Assembly: GCA_018857735.1 (NCBI GenBank)
Contig: JABMCL010002018.1
Coordinates: forward strand, 816,001 to 880,000
DNA length: 64,000 bases
Origin: Alviniconcha marisindica
Lineage: Eukaryota > Mollusca > Gastropoda > Provannidae
Direction of reading: 5' to 3'
Within the stretch, counting starts at the first letter, position 1. Each line of letters starts with the position of its first letter. This document shows, piece after piece, positions 1 to 15,400 of this stretch. The notes under the pieces were generated by a model, which had not been told where the DNA came from, ran no database searches, and was given only the letters and a program-made list of their open reading frames with translations. The position numbers and the translations under genes are program-made.

Positions 1-1440
1 CGGAGGGCAGGGGTATAAGGGGGAAAGGGGATGATGGGCTTTTTATACGGGGATAGTACCTTTATTCATTGGGTCGGGCTATGGACCATGGTGTGGGGAA
101 TTAAAAAATTCACCATTTTTGTTTTCCCACCTTGTGGAGAATGGTCACCTATTTCACCATCACATTTTTTTTTACCTGGATATCCGAAATCTCTGGGGTT
201 TCCACCATGCTCCTTTGCTGTACAATCTAGGGGGTTTGATGGGTTTGTTGTTTGGGGCCAGATAGAGTTTGCATTTTCCCGGGACTGTGTTAAAAACTCC
301 CTTTGTAGGCCTTTGCCTTTTTTTAAGAGGTGCGAATCTGGGGGTTTTCCCGCCCGGGGGTCCGTTCTTTTTTGTGATTTTTGATGTGTTCCCAGGGGGA
401 TCTGAGGTCAGGTAAACCCCCAAGAAGTGAGTACGTTGACGATTGAGCTTTGGCCTTTAGGGGATGTTTCCTTTTGCTTTTGTAACCTTTAGGATGTCCA
501 CTGCCCCGGGTAGAAGCACATGTTCCATCTGCTTCCCATTACCCATAAGAAATTGTTTAGATCTTTTGGGGGAGTATTCTATTTCAGCTGTGGAAGGGGG
601 GCACTGGCAGATGGTGTCACTTAAAACATCTCATCGGGGGTAGGCTTTGTGGCCATAGGTCCCTGATGATAGGAAAAAACAATTCGGGCCAAGAACACTG
701 CCTAAAGGCCCCTTGAGTCCCAGGGACAAATTTTGACTTCATACCATCAACATGACAGCTTGTTGATCTCTCAGGAAGTTTGATCCTGTGTTGTTCTACC
801 GTGATCCATAATGGGACAAAATTGAAGCAGGGCCCTTTGGGGAAAAATCCCCCACAAGTCTACCAGTTCCGCCTAAAAATCATGTGCGGTTCACTGATTT
901 AGTGATTAGGCCAAGGAGTTGGGTTTCACATTCATGAGCAACCCCAAACTGAAGCCAGTGTTAGGAGTATGATGATGTTGTCTTTGTGCTGAGCTACTGA
1001 GACAATATGCGAGGATCTTGCACTAGTTTCAGACGACACTTTTGAAGGAAATTGGCAGAACTTTTTTGAATGGTGCTTTTAAAGACCGGTGTGATAAAAT
1101 GTGGTTCTCCAATCTTCAGGACAGTGCTGCTACTGAATGAGGGTTGATGATCAAGGTCATACTATAGCAGGGGCTTTGTCCTCCTTTGGGATTCAGCAGT
1201 TATTGGTCTGAAATAATAAGACATTAACAAACCCAAATGGGAAACATCACAAAAAAATTCCCATCCAAAAAACATAAAGTATCCATAAAATAAAGGAATA
1301 ATTCAATAAAATTAAAAGTACAAACCAAACTAAAACCCCAAAAAATAAAAAATCAGGAGTACTTACTAAACCCCTCATAAAAACTTTAGTAGCCTTACAA
1401 AAATTAAACAAAAAGGGCAAATTATCAGCACCAAAATTTT
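1..1440. other. Unassigned window-edge sequence of odd composition
   Basis: No gene recognised. The first 900 bases are rich in G and T homopolymer runs with short spurious ORFs on both strands; from about 1210 the sequence becomes A-rich. The texture differs from the rest of the window and resembles either degenerate repeat or poorly polished assembly sequence. Confidence 0.4.
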
Positions 1441-2490
1441 GGGGGAAAACCCACGTCCGCCGACTTAATCCTGTAATTTTTTTAATTTTTTTTTTTTATG
1501 TTATTATGGCCCTCCCCAATTTTAAGGTCGATCTTGTCAAACGAAGCGCTAGCAATGTTGGATGGCAACGTTCAATTTAAAATTTTGCACTGTCAACTGG
1601 AAGTTAGTTTTAGCCACATGGTGACGGGCGTCCAAATTACAGCAAGAGCTATGCTGCAATATAATTCTTCATTGCGATACTAGCACAACGTCAGCCACCC
1701 CAAAACTCCCCTTGCTAAAAAGACACTTCGTCCTACGCGCTCTAACCTGAACAAAAAGATCATCTAAATAATATTAACTAGCGATTTAATAAAAAAAACG
1801 GTGTAAAATTTTGATCGGACGAAGAATGGTGGACGTCACCCCCACAACAATAATTGCGACGTCCTTTCAATGTTCGCAGCAGAAGATTCCTTCGACCCAT
1901 TCAAAACAAATTTACCGGGGAATGTCACGTGGTACCTTCGGTTTGTTACAAGTTAAAACCCATAATGTTTTGTTTTTCGCTCACAAATTGTTAGATAGTT
2001 GGACGTCATATTTACGACAAATTTGAGGGCGGCAAAATTTTTTTAATGTAAAAAAATTGTTTGGTTTTTTCCTTTTTAAAGCTGCTGATGATTGCCGCGA
2101 GTTGGGGTTGCATTGACTCACTTCCCCTCAGTCAAGGGTCAGAGTTTTTTAGTCTTTGTCGAAAGTTCCGTTTCGTATTACGACACAGATGACGTCCGAC
2201 AAATAAAGTTCGATACGCTTTTTGCAAAAACATAATTTTTAAATTTTTCGATGCATGGACGAAAAAAAAACTTTGGAACATAACAGATTGATAATTTTAA
2301 ATTTTCCTTGTTTTCTTTAACCAAACCCGCCGACAGGGACGGGCTCTGTGCCATTTTCCGCTTTTCGGGTTGAATTTCAGCAGTAAAATCACACTTTAAC
2401 GGACATATTTGCCAAACCGCTTCAAAATTTTGCTGCATTATTTCAACTATATCCTCGTTCATTTTCACACACATTCAACCCACACTAATG
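1441..2490. other. Unassigned AT-rich region
   Basis: Contains a 98-codon minus-strand ORF (2178-2474) and a 71-codon plus-strand ORF (1811-2026). Neither resembles a family I know and neither has clear splice sites. Several GACGTC-like motifs occur (near 1833, 2003 and 2190). I see no supported gene. Confidence 0.3.
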
Positions 2491-2499
2491 ACAAAATAT

Positions 2500-4646
2500 T
2501 TGTTTAAACATCTTTTATTCTCAGCACAACCAAGTCACCCATTGCAGACCCACCTTTTGGCACTTAGTCATATGTGTGTGCATCTGGAAGAGTCACCCTT
2601 CATTCTAAGGGATTCTAAGGCACACACATACTATGCTGGCATACAACAAGCATGTTAAATTCACTACAGCCTCACTTACTTTAGCTTGAGAAAAGTGACA
2701 GACTTTGTGCACAGCCAATCCACACAATCACAGCCATCCTTCGACACCACAAGATGTAAAACACATAAAAAATACTAAAAAACACAACACAGTCACATTC
2801 AAAGCACAAGAAGCAGACAGAAAAAACTACCCAGTATTGTACCTGAGGATGTGCTTCCCCCTAGAAGCATGTAGAATTAATAAATCACAGTTAATTAATT
2901 ATTTTTTACAAGTACATTAACGATAAATAAAAAAAATGAAAAAAAGAAAAGAAAAGAAGAAGCAACATTATGTTTTGGCAATTCAAAACAGTTACATCTA
3001 CATACATTTTCATTCATTCATTACATTAATCATCTGTTTTTTTCTGGTTTCATGTGTGGAGGTCTTTCATGGGGGGTAGGGGTAGAAGGTGCAGTCAAAT
3101 GTCAACACAAACTGTTAACTCATCAGGACTTTTCAACACAAACACATGCAGTTCTCTGTAGTGTCAAGTCCATGCAGATTATTCATCAGATCAACAGGTT
3201 ACTTACAGTCATAACTATTCCACACTTTTACGAACCTTCACCGATGTTAAATTTAATGCTTGTTAAAAATTTATCTTCAAGTAACCCTGAGAGTATAAAA
3301 TACACTTTTACGGACTTGTTGGTTTAATCAGGTTAATATTTGTCTATGCTACACCAAATCCTCAATGTTTTATTAGTCATGTGAACAGTGGAAGCATTTT
3401 TGTTTTCTTACTGTGGTAATAACAAACTTAGCCATTTACAACAGTTTTACTAAGTACACCAGGACAAAAACAAAACCACTTAAAAAAAACACTTAAAAAA
3501 AACAAAACAATCTACTGTTAATGTCAAGTGAAGACTGCCAGTACATATTCCTCAGTCTGTTGCTGTATACCACACCAAAAAAATGTTTAAACAAAAAAAA
3601 AACTATTGTATGCTTAATTTAAAGTTTAAATTCGGGGTTTCAGTTTAACGGCCTTTCTTTGTTAAATGTTTTAAAAACCGGGGAAAGATTATATAAAATT
3701 TTTATTTTAAAATTTCTTTCAAAATTTCATTGTACACATACATGTGCTTTTATATGAACAGAAGCAACCTTTCTCACATTTTATTACCAAAGCTCTTATA
3801 TATATATATATATATGTGCTACTAATAATATGTACTTCTATAACTAGAAAAGCTCAAAATGAGAAACTTTTTGTATTTATAAAACTATGTCATTCAAGCT
3901 CAATATTACTATCAAATGCTGCACTGCACTATACAAAGGCAGGAGGAAAATAAGTCAGTCAAGTAATAATAACAGGGAACTTACAGAGCACTTTCAGAGA
4001 CTCAAAGCGCTTACAACTTAAAGAAAAACATATTATGTACAAATACCCTTTTATACAAATCAATGGTATAATTTTAAAAAGCAGAGAAAACATACAAAAA
4101 TTAACAAACATTTTCATACAAAGCATGGCAAAACATGCACACACAAGATTGTATGTGCGAATACTGCTAAAAGTATTTTTGACCAATTTCTTCCCCCTAA
4201 CATGCTAGAGAATGCCTGCCAAAATAGTACATACAGACTATGCACTGGCTACAAACTAGAAAATTGAGCTTTGGAGAAAAAAGTGTGTCTCTCTTTGTTG
4301 AGTCTTTGCCCAGCTTTCCAAGTATACAGGTATTAAAGGAAAGAGAGGACAGAATACAAAATACATATGTATATACTCAAAAAGCTCAACAGATGCTGGT
4401 GTAATATCAAATATGGCACACACTGCTTCCATTAGTTCTAGTGATCAGAATCTCTTCCCTCTATTGGTGATTCTTTGTGAAAGCAGGGCGGGGGGTAGAG
4501 GGAGAGGGATGGGTGGAGGGAGGAGGGGGTAGAGTGGAGGGAAGCAGCTACAGGGTTTGCAGGTTGACGGGAGAGTAGTCATGGCCTGGATGAAAGGGTC
4601 TTGGAAAGTATTTAGCTAAAATCTTGAGAAGTGTGAAAATGTAAGC
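2500..4646 (-). other. Probable 3' UTR/downstream region of the MORN1-like gene
   Basis: AT-rich and without a coding-like ORF. On the minus strand potential AATAAA polyadenylation signals occur, for example near 2509 and 3370. A purine-rich G/A tract lies at 4485-4545 and a short TA run at 3797-3815. The assignment as 3' UTR rests only on position downstream of the last recognised MORN1 exon. Confidence 0.3.
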
Positions 4647-4650
4647 TTAC

Positions 4651-6601
<1,951 letters not shown>

Positions 6602-6669
6602 GTTGTTTTCACTGGCGACGGGATCAAGTCTCGCGAGACGGAAATGACAGGTCGAGATTAATTGCGAAA
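6602..6669. promoter_or_regulatory. Bidirectional promoter of the MORN1-like and NECAB-like genes
   Basis: Only 68 bp separate the two divergent start codons. The gap holds TCTCGCGAGA at 6629-6638, a perfect 10-bp palindrome matching the CGCG element known from TATA-less, often bidirectional animal promoters (bound by ZBTB33/Kaiso-type and related factors). No TATA box is visible. Transcription start sites cannot be placed, and both 5' UTRs must be short or contain upstream exons. Confidence 0.7.
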
Positions 6670-6726
6670 ATGGCGTCTGCAGAAACCCCAGCTGAATCTG
6701 AGAGGGGAATGACAATCTTTCTTGAT
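6670..6726 (+). CDS. NECAB: NECAB-like exon 1
   Basis: The ATG sits just after GCGAAA; it encodes 19 residues, MASAETPAESERGMTIFLD, and ends phase 0 at a GTGAGT donor. Confidence 0.88.
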
Positions 6727-8264
6727 GTGAGTTATAGATTATATATATTATTTTAAAAAAATCTTCTCAGTAATAACGTCAAAGTGGGCATGTCTTCCAG
6801 AGGGCGTTTATGCTAAGTGCACTCCGGAATGGAACAATTTTCATCGAGGCTGCAGCACAGCCGCGGAACAAATCTCTCCCCCACCTTCTTCTTGTTCCGT
6901 GTACTATTCAGTTAAGTTCAAGATGGCATCTATGCGCTAGGAAAATCCCATATTCGCTCCACCCAGTCTCTCAGAAGTTTTCCCAACGTTGCCATTAAAA
7001 CAGTTCCAATGTTCGTCTGATTGACGATGGCCCTTGCAATACAGATCGTCTAACGCTTCCTCTCTCCACGCCTCTCTCATGCCATCGATGGTGATGTCCG
7101 TGGCTTCGTGCCCACAGGTAGTGTCTCAAGCTCCTCAACACTTCTGGTCTTCCGAGACTCCACTTGTGACGGTTTCTGCATTGCCAGCCAGTCTATCTGC
7201 TCTGTCATTTCCTTTCGCTCCGGCATGACCAGGGGAGTACACCCACAGATTTTGACACATTCCAGTCTGGGCTTCCCATTCCACTTTTCACTTTTTGTAG
7301 CAAGCTCACTGAATTTATGAAGATGATACCATGTGTGGTATGACTCACCTCTTGGGGCAATCCAGCATGGTAAAGCTGGAGGTTATATAATTACATATAT
7401 AGGTTGAGATCGTATAGGCTGCACTGTCTTCATGGATGGTGGTCGCTCCATGCTTGACACAATGACAGTGAAGCCCCAGCCTGACTGGTCTTTGGTTACT
7501 GAGCCATCAGTATACACTTAACACTATGAGATCTTGTGGTTTGATGTTTTCTTGAATGAGAAGTTTGATCACTGACTCTGGTTTGCCAGAGAGAGACTTC
7601 CCTAGATTTTATGCTTCTCTGACAGGTGTTTGTTTTCATGGCAATTATGGTGCCACTGAAGAAGAAAATGAAGTTGCTGCCACTGCCAGGGGCAATGCAG
7701 ACTTAATTTTCAGAGTCCTGTCTGAGAGCAAGTTCAATATGACGATTATGACGTTCTTTGTTTTCATTTTAATTTTTTTTTTAAACAACAACTGTCCAAA
7801 AAAATTACAAGAATGTATTGGATCAGACAGCCAGTAAAAGCAGCTGTACAGGGGTGGGAAACTGCCATTGCCTGATGCCCATGTCCAGTAGGGTATAGTT
7901 TCACTGCTTTCTAGATTGCTGTTGGGCAAATAATGTGCCAACTGTGGCATATATAATGTTTAAGGCGGCCTGGTGTTTTAACAGTTAGAGGATTGGTGTT
8001 CCTGCAGGTCCACTTGAAATTATTATGTCACTTTACTGATGCTGTGCCTTTCTGCCTGTAAATTATTTGTTGAATCTTTGATTTGGATGAGAATTAAAAG
8101 AAAAAGGATTAGCATCAAGGATGTATGACAGTATGTGCACTGTATCAGTTCTTACTTTTTCCCTATCTAAAATTCTAACTGGAATATATATGGTATATCA
8201 TTTTAGGTGATCACAATGCTAAAATTTTAAACATGTGCACATGTATGTGTCATTGTGTGCCTGC

Positions 8265-8327
<63 letters not shown>

Positions 8328-8510
8328 TATGTGTGTGTTTGTAAATGTTGTATTGTGATCATTTAAAATGACAAATGTATATTTTTTATACTGTATATAT
8401 TCTAATTATTTTTATTTATAATTGATCATCATTTGCTGTTTATGTGCAGGTTTTTAGAAGAGCTGACAAAAATGGTATGTTCATTTGCCTGGTATTAGTG
8501 GTAACCAATT

Positions 8511-8564
<54 letters not shown>

Positions 8565-11500
8565 TTGTGTATTGCAGTAATTATAAGTGAAAAAATCCAT
8601 GCATTTATAAGGCATTCCCAAGTATGAGGTGCAACTTTGGCAGTGTCCTAGCTGACAAGTAAAACATAGTGCTGGACACATGCATCAAACACAAAGAAAA
8701 GTGCTGTCATGCATAATATGGGGAAATGAAAATGTCCAGTGAATTTACTGTTTTTAGTCCTACTTCTTTCCACTCAAACTGTATAATATATGCAGTATTT
8801 AATCCTTCTTTAAGAAGTTCTTGTAAAAGCAGACTTTCATTTGCTTGGTGGTGGTGGTTTCAGTTTTGTTCAGTTTCAGTTTTGTTCTGGCCTTGAAAAG
8901 GAAAGTCAGAGCCCATGAAAACTCCATGAATTGTCTGTGTGAAAACCGGTAACTTGTATAATTGTATGTATCCTGTTTGCTGCAGATGATGGTTTTATTT
9001 CTTGGGAGGAGTTTGTGTCTTACTTTGCTGATGGAGTGATGGGCAAGGAGGAGCTGCAGGCGCTGTTTAATGAGATTGACACACACAATACAAAGTGAGT
9101 GGCACGCTGCGAGTGGTGATGTGCAGCGTTCATAGCTATCATTAGCATTGATCGGCTCAGCAAGTGACGTGGTACAGGGGACATAGTCATGATGCTGATA
9201 ATTACAGTGTAATACAATACACATTAACTCACTGACTGACTCACTGAGTGTGTAACTGAGTGACTGACTCCGTGAGTCACTGAGTGAGTAAGTTTAAGTG
9301 ACATGGAGGTCAAGATAAACGGCCTGTGTACTTTGGCACTTGCTGTTGGTCATAATCCAACTTTTAGCATGGTAAGTAAGTAGGTAAACATGGTGCTTAA
9401 CATCCACAGAAACCGTACGGCTTATTAGGGATAGGGAGAAGGGGGGGGGGGGGTTATGGAGGTGGGGGGAGAGGGAGATTATATACCTATCGCTACACTG
9501 TCACCACCAGAATGATTTCTGCATTAAGATGGGCTCAGGAAGACAGAGTGTCCTGTTCGTTTCAGTTTGAGGTGGTCAGTGTCTGTTTAATACCATGGTG
9601 CCTTGGGCTGCCGCTTGTAGTGTGCTCCAGAGTGTGTACTCTTGTGACGTGATGCGATTACTTTTACACCGTTTATGTGAAAGACACTTGGTTCTGCAGG
9701 GCATAGTGAAGCATATGATGTAATATTGGTACTAGTGATAGTGTGCTACATTACCCATGTGAAAAACTCCTGATGCACTGTACGTACTCAGGCTAATTTA
9801 ATGTGGCATGTGTTAATTGTTATCCACATGAAAAACTTGATGATCTTGAATAAATCTGCTGATGTGCCATGTAGGGCATAATATGTGAAAGATGCCCTGT
9901 CCTACATTATCAGGCTAATCATGGATCACCCATGTGGAAAAAACACTCAGTCTTACTGTAAATTCTCAATGATCATGTATTGCCAGTAAGATGTCAATGA
10001 CACTGGATCCTGTTCAATGGACACAGGTTGAGACATGTCTCATGTGTTGCCCTCGTGAAAACCACTTGATCCTGAATAATCCCATTTATAATAATGAATC
10101 ATGTGTAACCCATGTGGAAGATGCTCGTTTCTTACTTACTTACTGTTTTATGCCTATTAGCATTTAGGGTAGCAACAAAGTTCATGCTTGTTCTACATAA
10201 TCACTAATCCGACTGTTGTGTCATGTATTGCCCTTGTGAAAAGCACTTGCTGAAGTACTGGGTTTCAGTCTGTGTGTGTGTATATCTTGTTATACAGCAA
10301 AATTGACACCGGGGAGTTGTGTGCCTACTTCAGTCAGCACCTGGGAGACTTCAAGGAGATCTTTGGCACCTGTGAAGACCTCAACAAAGGCATGACCAAA
10401 GTACTGTACTCAACAGCTGAGGTGAGTGGCCAGCAGTGTCACTGGTTGCTGGTAATTGAAGGGGGTTGAAGTTAGTGTCAAACTTTTGTCAGTAAACACG
10501 CAACGATAACTTGTTAAGGAAACAGATGGTCCACTGTACCTAGGTTTATTTTTGTCTTCTCTTGCTGCTAATGGAATAGGACGTTTGGCCATGGATTTGC
10601 TGCTGCTGGCCTCATGCAAACGAAAGGCCAATCATTGGATTAGGGTCGAAACAGGTTAGACCTGCTTGCTTCTGATATGAAAGTGCTGACCAAACCAGCA
10701 AGGTTAGTTTTATGTTTCCAAATGAAGCAAAGCAAGACAGGGGGGGGGGGGGGGGGGATGCAAAGAGAAGGCTAACAGTTAACATGTTATGATTTCAGGC
10801 CTACAAAGCAGCTGACCAGACGCGCAAGTTTGTGATGCGTTTCCTGATGCGAGAAATTATCAACCAGCTGTCAGCTCTGCAACGCCCCCTGGAGGCTGCG
10901 TCCGACACCTTGGATGATCAGGCACGACAAGAAAGGTCTGAATGATTTATGTCATGCTATGCAGTTCAGTAGAGTTTGGTTCTGGCATGGGATTTCTCTC
11001 ACAGAGAAATAGCAGAAATCGGGGGGGGGGGGGGGGCAAGAATGTCTCTTGAACTTAAAAAAGGGGAGGGGTTTGATCAATTGGCATCAGTTTCTGCTAT
11101 TATTTACCTTTTGTTATGGGTGGCATCTCATTATTTCTTTGAGACGTAAAGAAGATGTTTAAAGACAACCAGATTTCCAAGACGCTGGCCGTGGTCATTT
11201 TTGCTGTACTGTATGCAAGGCTAGTGTGTGGTCAGTAGATGCTGTTCATGTGGCAATTCTTTACCTCAGTGTTATGATGATATGTTTGATTTGCTCAGAG
11301 GATGTAGCAAAGTTTGACCTAAACATTACGATGGTTTGTTGGATTTGCCCAGAGGGATGTAGCTCCACAGGGCAGTTTTTGACCTCAGCATTATGAAGGT
11401 TTGTTGGATTTGCCCAGAGGGATGTAGCTCCACAGGGCAGTTTTTGACCTCAACATTATGAAGGTTTGTTGGATTTGCCCAGAGGGATGTAGCTCCACAG

Positions 11501-12458
11501 GGCAGTTTTTGACCTCAACATTATGAAAGTTTGTTGGATTTGCCCAGATGGATGTAGCTCCACAGGGCAGTTTTGGACCTCAGCATTATGAAGGTTTGTT
11601 GGATTTGCCCATAGGGATGTAGCTCCACAGGGCAGTTTTGGACCTCAACATTATGAAGGTTTGTTGGATTTGCCCAGAGGGATGTAGCTCCACAGGGCAA
11701 TTTTTGACCTCAACATTATGAAGCTTTGTTGGATTTGCCCAGAGGGACGTAGCTCCACAGGGCAATTTTGGACCTCAACATTATGAAGGTTTGTTGGATT
11801 TGCCCAGAGGGACGTAGCTCCACAGGGCAATTTTGGACCTCAACATTATGAAGGTTTGTTGGATTTGCCCAGAGGGACGTAGCTCCACAGGGCAGTTTTG
11901 GACCTCAACATTATGAAGGTTTGTTGGATTTGCCCAGAGGGACGTAGCTCCACAGGGCAATTTTGGACCTCAACATTATGAAGGTTTGTTGGATTTGCCC
12001 AGAGGGATGTAGCTCCACAGGGCAATTTTTGACCTCAACATTATGAAGCTTTGTTGGATTTGCCCAGAGGGACGTAGCTCCACAGGGCAATTTTTGACCT
12101 CAACATTATGAAGGTTTGTTGGATTTGCCCAGAGGGACGTAGCTCCACAGGGCAATTTTTGACCTCAACATTATGAAGGTTTGTTGGATTTGCCCAGAGG
12201 GACGTAGCTCCACAGGGCAATTTTTGACCTTAACATTATGAAGGTTTGTTGGATTTGCCCAGAGGGGACGTAGCTCCGGTGGCCGCAGAGGACCTGAAGA
12301 AGGGTGGTGGTCCCAGCATTATCCCTGGCCGCGTTGTGCGTCGTGCCAAGCGGCAAGTCAGCTCCCAAAGCAACGTGTCGGATGGTAAGTGTTTAAGAGT
12401 GTGTGTATATGTGTGTGTGTACATGTGTGTGTGTGTGTGTTTGTGCATGTGTGTTTGT

Positions 12459-12499
<41 letters not shown>

Positions 12500-15400
12500 T
12501 GTTAGTGTGGAGGGGTGGGGTGGGTTGGGTGTGCAGCACATTGCGTTGAGGTGAGGGCAGGGTGGGGCAGACATGTGTCCATACAGGACATTAGTATTCG
12601 GAGTTCAAGTTTTTGCTGTGCTGCAGTCTGTTTGAGTCACCAAAAAGAAATCTTCACGTGAAACTGATCCTGGTGGTTGTAAAATAAGTTACGAAAAGGA
12701 CTGCATTTTGTAATTCAATCCTATTGTTTTAATCTTGACACATAGTGCCTCTTCTGGCTTTTTGTTATTAATTCTTCGCACCTTCAGGTGCAGAAAAAGA
12801 GAAAGAAGCAGAGTTAATTCATCTATCAGGAAAAAAGACAAGTTTACACTTATTCATAGGGCCATGGGAGTCAGGGTTAATGAGGCATCACTGTATATAT
12901 TTTGCTTTGATTAACTGTCATTTAAGGGTTCAAAATGAATAGATATTGATTAAGTGGTGCAGACGTTATTTGTTCATATTGTGGTAATCTTAATTAATCT
13001 AATGTGTGTGTGACAAGGATTGTGCTTGCTTAGTTTAGAGTAAAATCTATGTGAAGATTTTGAATTTACGCTACTTAGTACCATGCGTTTGTATTATTGG
13101 CGTGAGCTGCCACAGCTATAATTCTTGTTGCGACAAAAGTTTTGTTGCGACAAACATGTGTTTGTTGTGACAAAACACATCTTTTGTCACGACAAAAGTG
13201 TGCTTGTCACGGCAAAACTTTTGCTGCAACAAACACGTGTTTGTCATGATGGATATTTTTTTGTGACAAAAGTTTTGTTGCAACAAAAATATTTTGTTGT
13301 GACAAAACTTTTGTCACGGCAAGCATACTTTTGTCGTGACAAAAGACATATTTCGCGATAAAAATGATACTTGTGGCAGCTCCGGCCAATGAAATGTTTG
13401 TAGATGCATATTCAGTAACACTAATACTGCTTGATAGTTGAAGTGTTTTTGTTTTATTTTTGGTATTTCTTTCACCTTCTTTTTTCATGGAGGGTCTTCC
13501 TTGACGACTTGTGCAAAGCATGGAAGAGTTTGTGTGTGTGTTTTTACTGTGTGTTGATTCTCCTCATTGTTATTGCAGCTTTTGATCAAGTTGAAATCAT
13601 CCCAGGTATTCTTACCATCTCATATTTGGTTTTTAACATTTTACGTGTATCCTGTTTGTTTGTTTGTATGTTTTGTTCACTAGTAAGTAAACATGGTGCT
13701 TAGCATCCACAGAAACAGCAAGGCTTATGGGGGGGGGGGGGGGGGAACAGGGAAATAAACTGTTCACTTGGAATAAAGCCAAGAAAATGCCCTGCATTTG
13801 GGAGCAAGTAAGTAAATTGATGTTTTACGCCCAGTCAACCAGTGCGGTTATATCAGGGCAGTGGGGGAAAAAATCCACAATTGTCAGTTACACCATACAG
13901 AACTCTCAAAAATAAGCTGTTGTTAAAATTAATGAGGTTGGTGTTCTCTGTCAGTGTCATCTGTGTACTTTCACAAGGAAGTGAAAAAGCAGGGTATAAG
14001 TCATAATTTAGGACGGAGAAGACTAAAAACAGTAAGTAACCAATTTTTTTCTTTCACACTCCAATGTAAAATCATGTGAGGCTGTGGAATGAGTGTCAAC
14101 TCAGTTGTCCAGCTTTAAGGAGACTTTAAAGTGAGATCTTTCAAATATCCCTTGAGCTTCATTTTTCCATGCCAATTATGAGTACTTTGATTTGAATTTC
14201 AAAGCACACTGCAGGGACATGATGGGTCACGGTGACACTGAAACTGAATTTTCTAAGTCATCCAATCTGGGTCAAATTTTGTGATTATTGTAATATAGTG
14301 ACACTACCGTAAACCTGATGCTTTGAGTGACCTAAATATGTACTCAAAGAAGGTAATTTATGCTTTCCCTGCCATGGCGCAAACCTTAATGTTGGCATTT
14401 TCTTGGATGCTGTTTCTGTGAGATCTTTGATTTTGGGTTTCTGCACGATGATAACCCCTGCAAGACTTTACCAGTTCCTCTGCAAACAAAAGGAATTAAT
14501 AACAATTGACATATATGTCATACAATGATACACATAACAAGGAACACAACAGAGAATTGTCTGCATTAACTAGCACCTGGCATGCAAGTAAATACAAGGT
14601 ACATAGACTGTACCAAAGGTACATACAGTCCACTATGGATTAAAACTAAATTCAAAACAGTGATGCAGTTATTACCATCAAACCTTTTGTTCTTGAGTGA
14701 TTCGAAATTTATTGCTTGTAGTTGTATGTTCAGACTTGATATATATCATTATTGGATTTAATGACAGCATTCAGAGGCAAGCCTGTCTCTCATTTGACTT
14801 TTGGACTTTTTTTCATGTACTGTGTCTGGATTTTGTCTGTGTGATTGTGTTGGTCTTCATACTTCACCATAACCCTCACTCAATTCGCACATTTTAACAC
14901 ATATAATCTGGGTGCACAGGACTAATTTCTGTATCTTTTTCAGTTTATTATATGTTTTGACTTCTTCCTGTGTAATACAAGCACAGTCATTTTTGACACA
15001 CTGTTGTATTTGGAAAGGTGTTTCTTGTGTATATATGTGTCTTTAACTTATGGAGGAAGTCATTTGCTTTGAATGTTTTTTTGTTTTGTTTTCTTTCATT
15101 GGTTTCTTTTTATTTGGTGTTTAGTTTTTAATAGTTTTACTTTAATTTCAAATCATTGTTTTTCACTTGCATGTTTTTCATGCCACGTGCCATTATAACT
15201 AAAATGCATGCATGCCTGCTCTTGGGGGGGGGGGGGGGGAGTTGATGGGAGCGCTTGAACATGCGTCTTAGGTCTTTGATTTTAGTGAGACGGTGCAGAC
15301 TCCTGTGGTCTTTTCTGTCTAGCTGCAGAGCTTTGCAAGTGGTTTAACTTTAAGGTTTTGTTCTGCTTAGTTTTCTCTTGTAATTTTTACTTAATTTTGT

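Noticed and set aside
1811..2474. ORFs of 71 and 98 codons near the left edge
   Set aside because: No recognisable motif, no splice signals, A/T-rich composition; not reported as genes.
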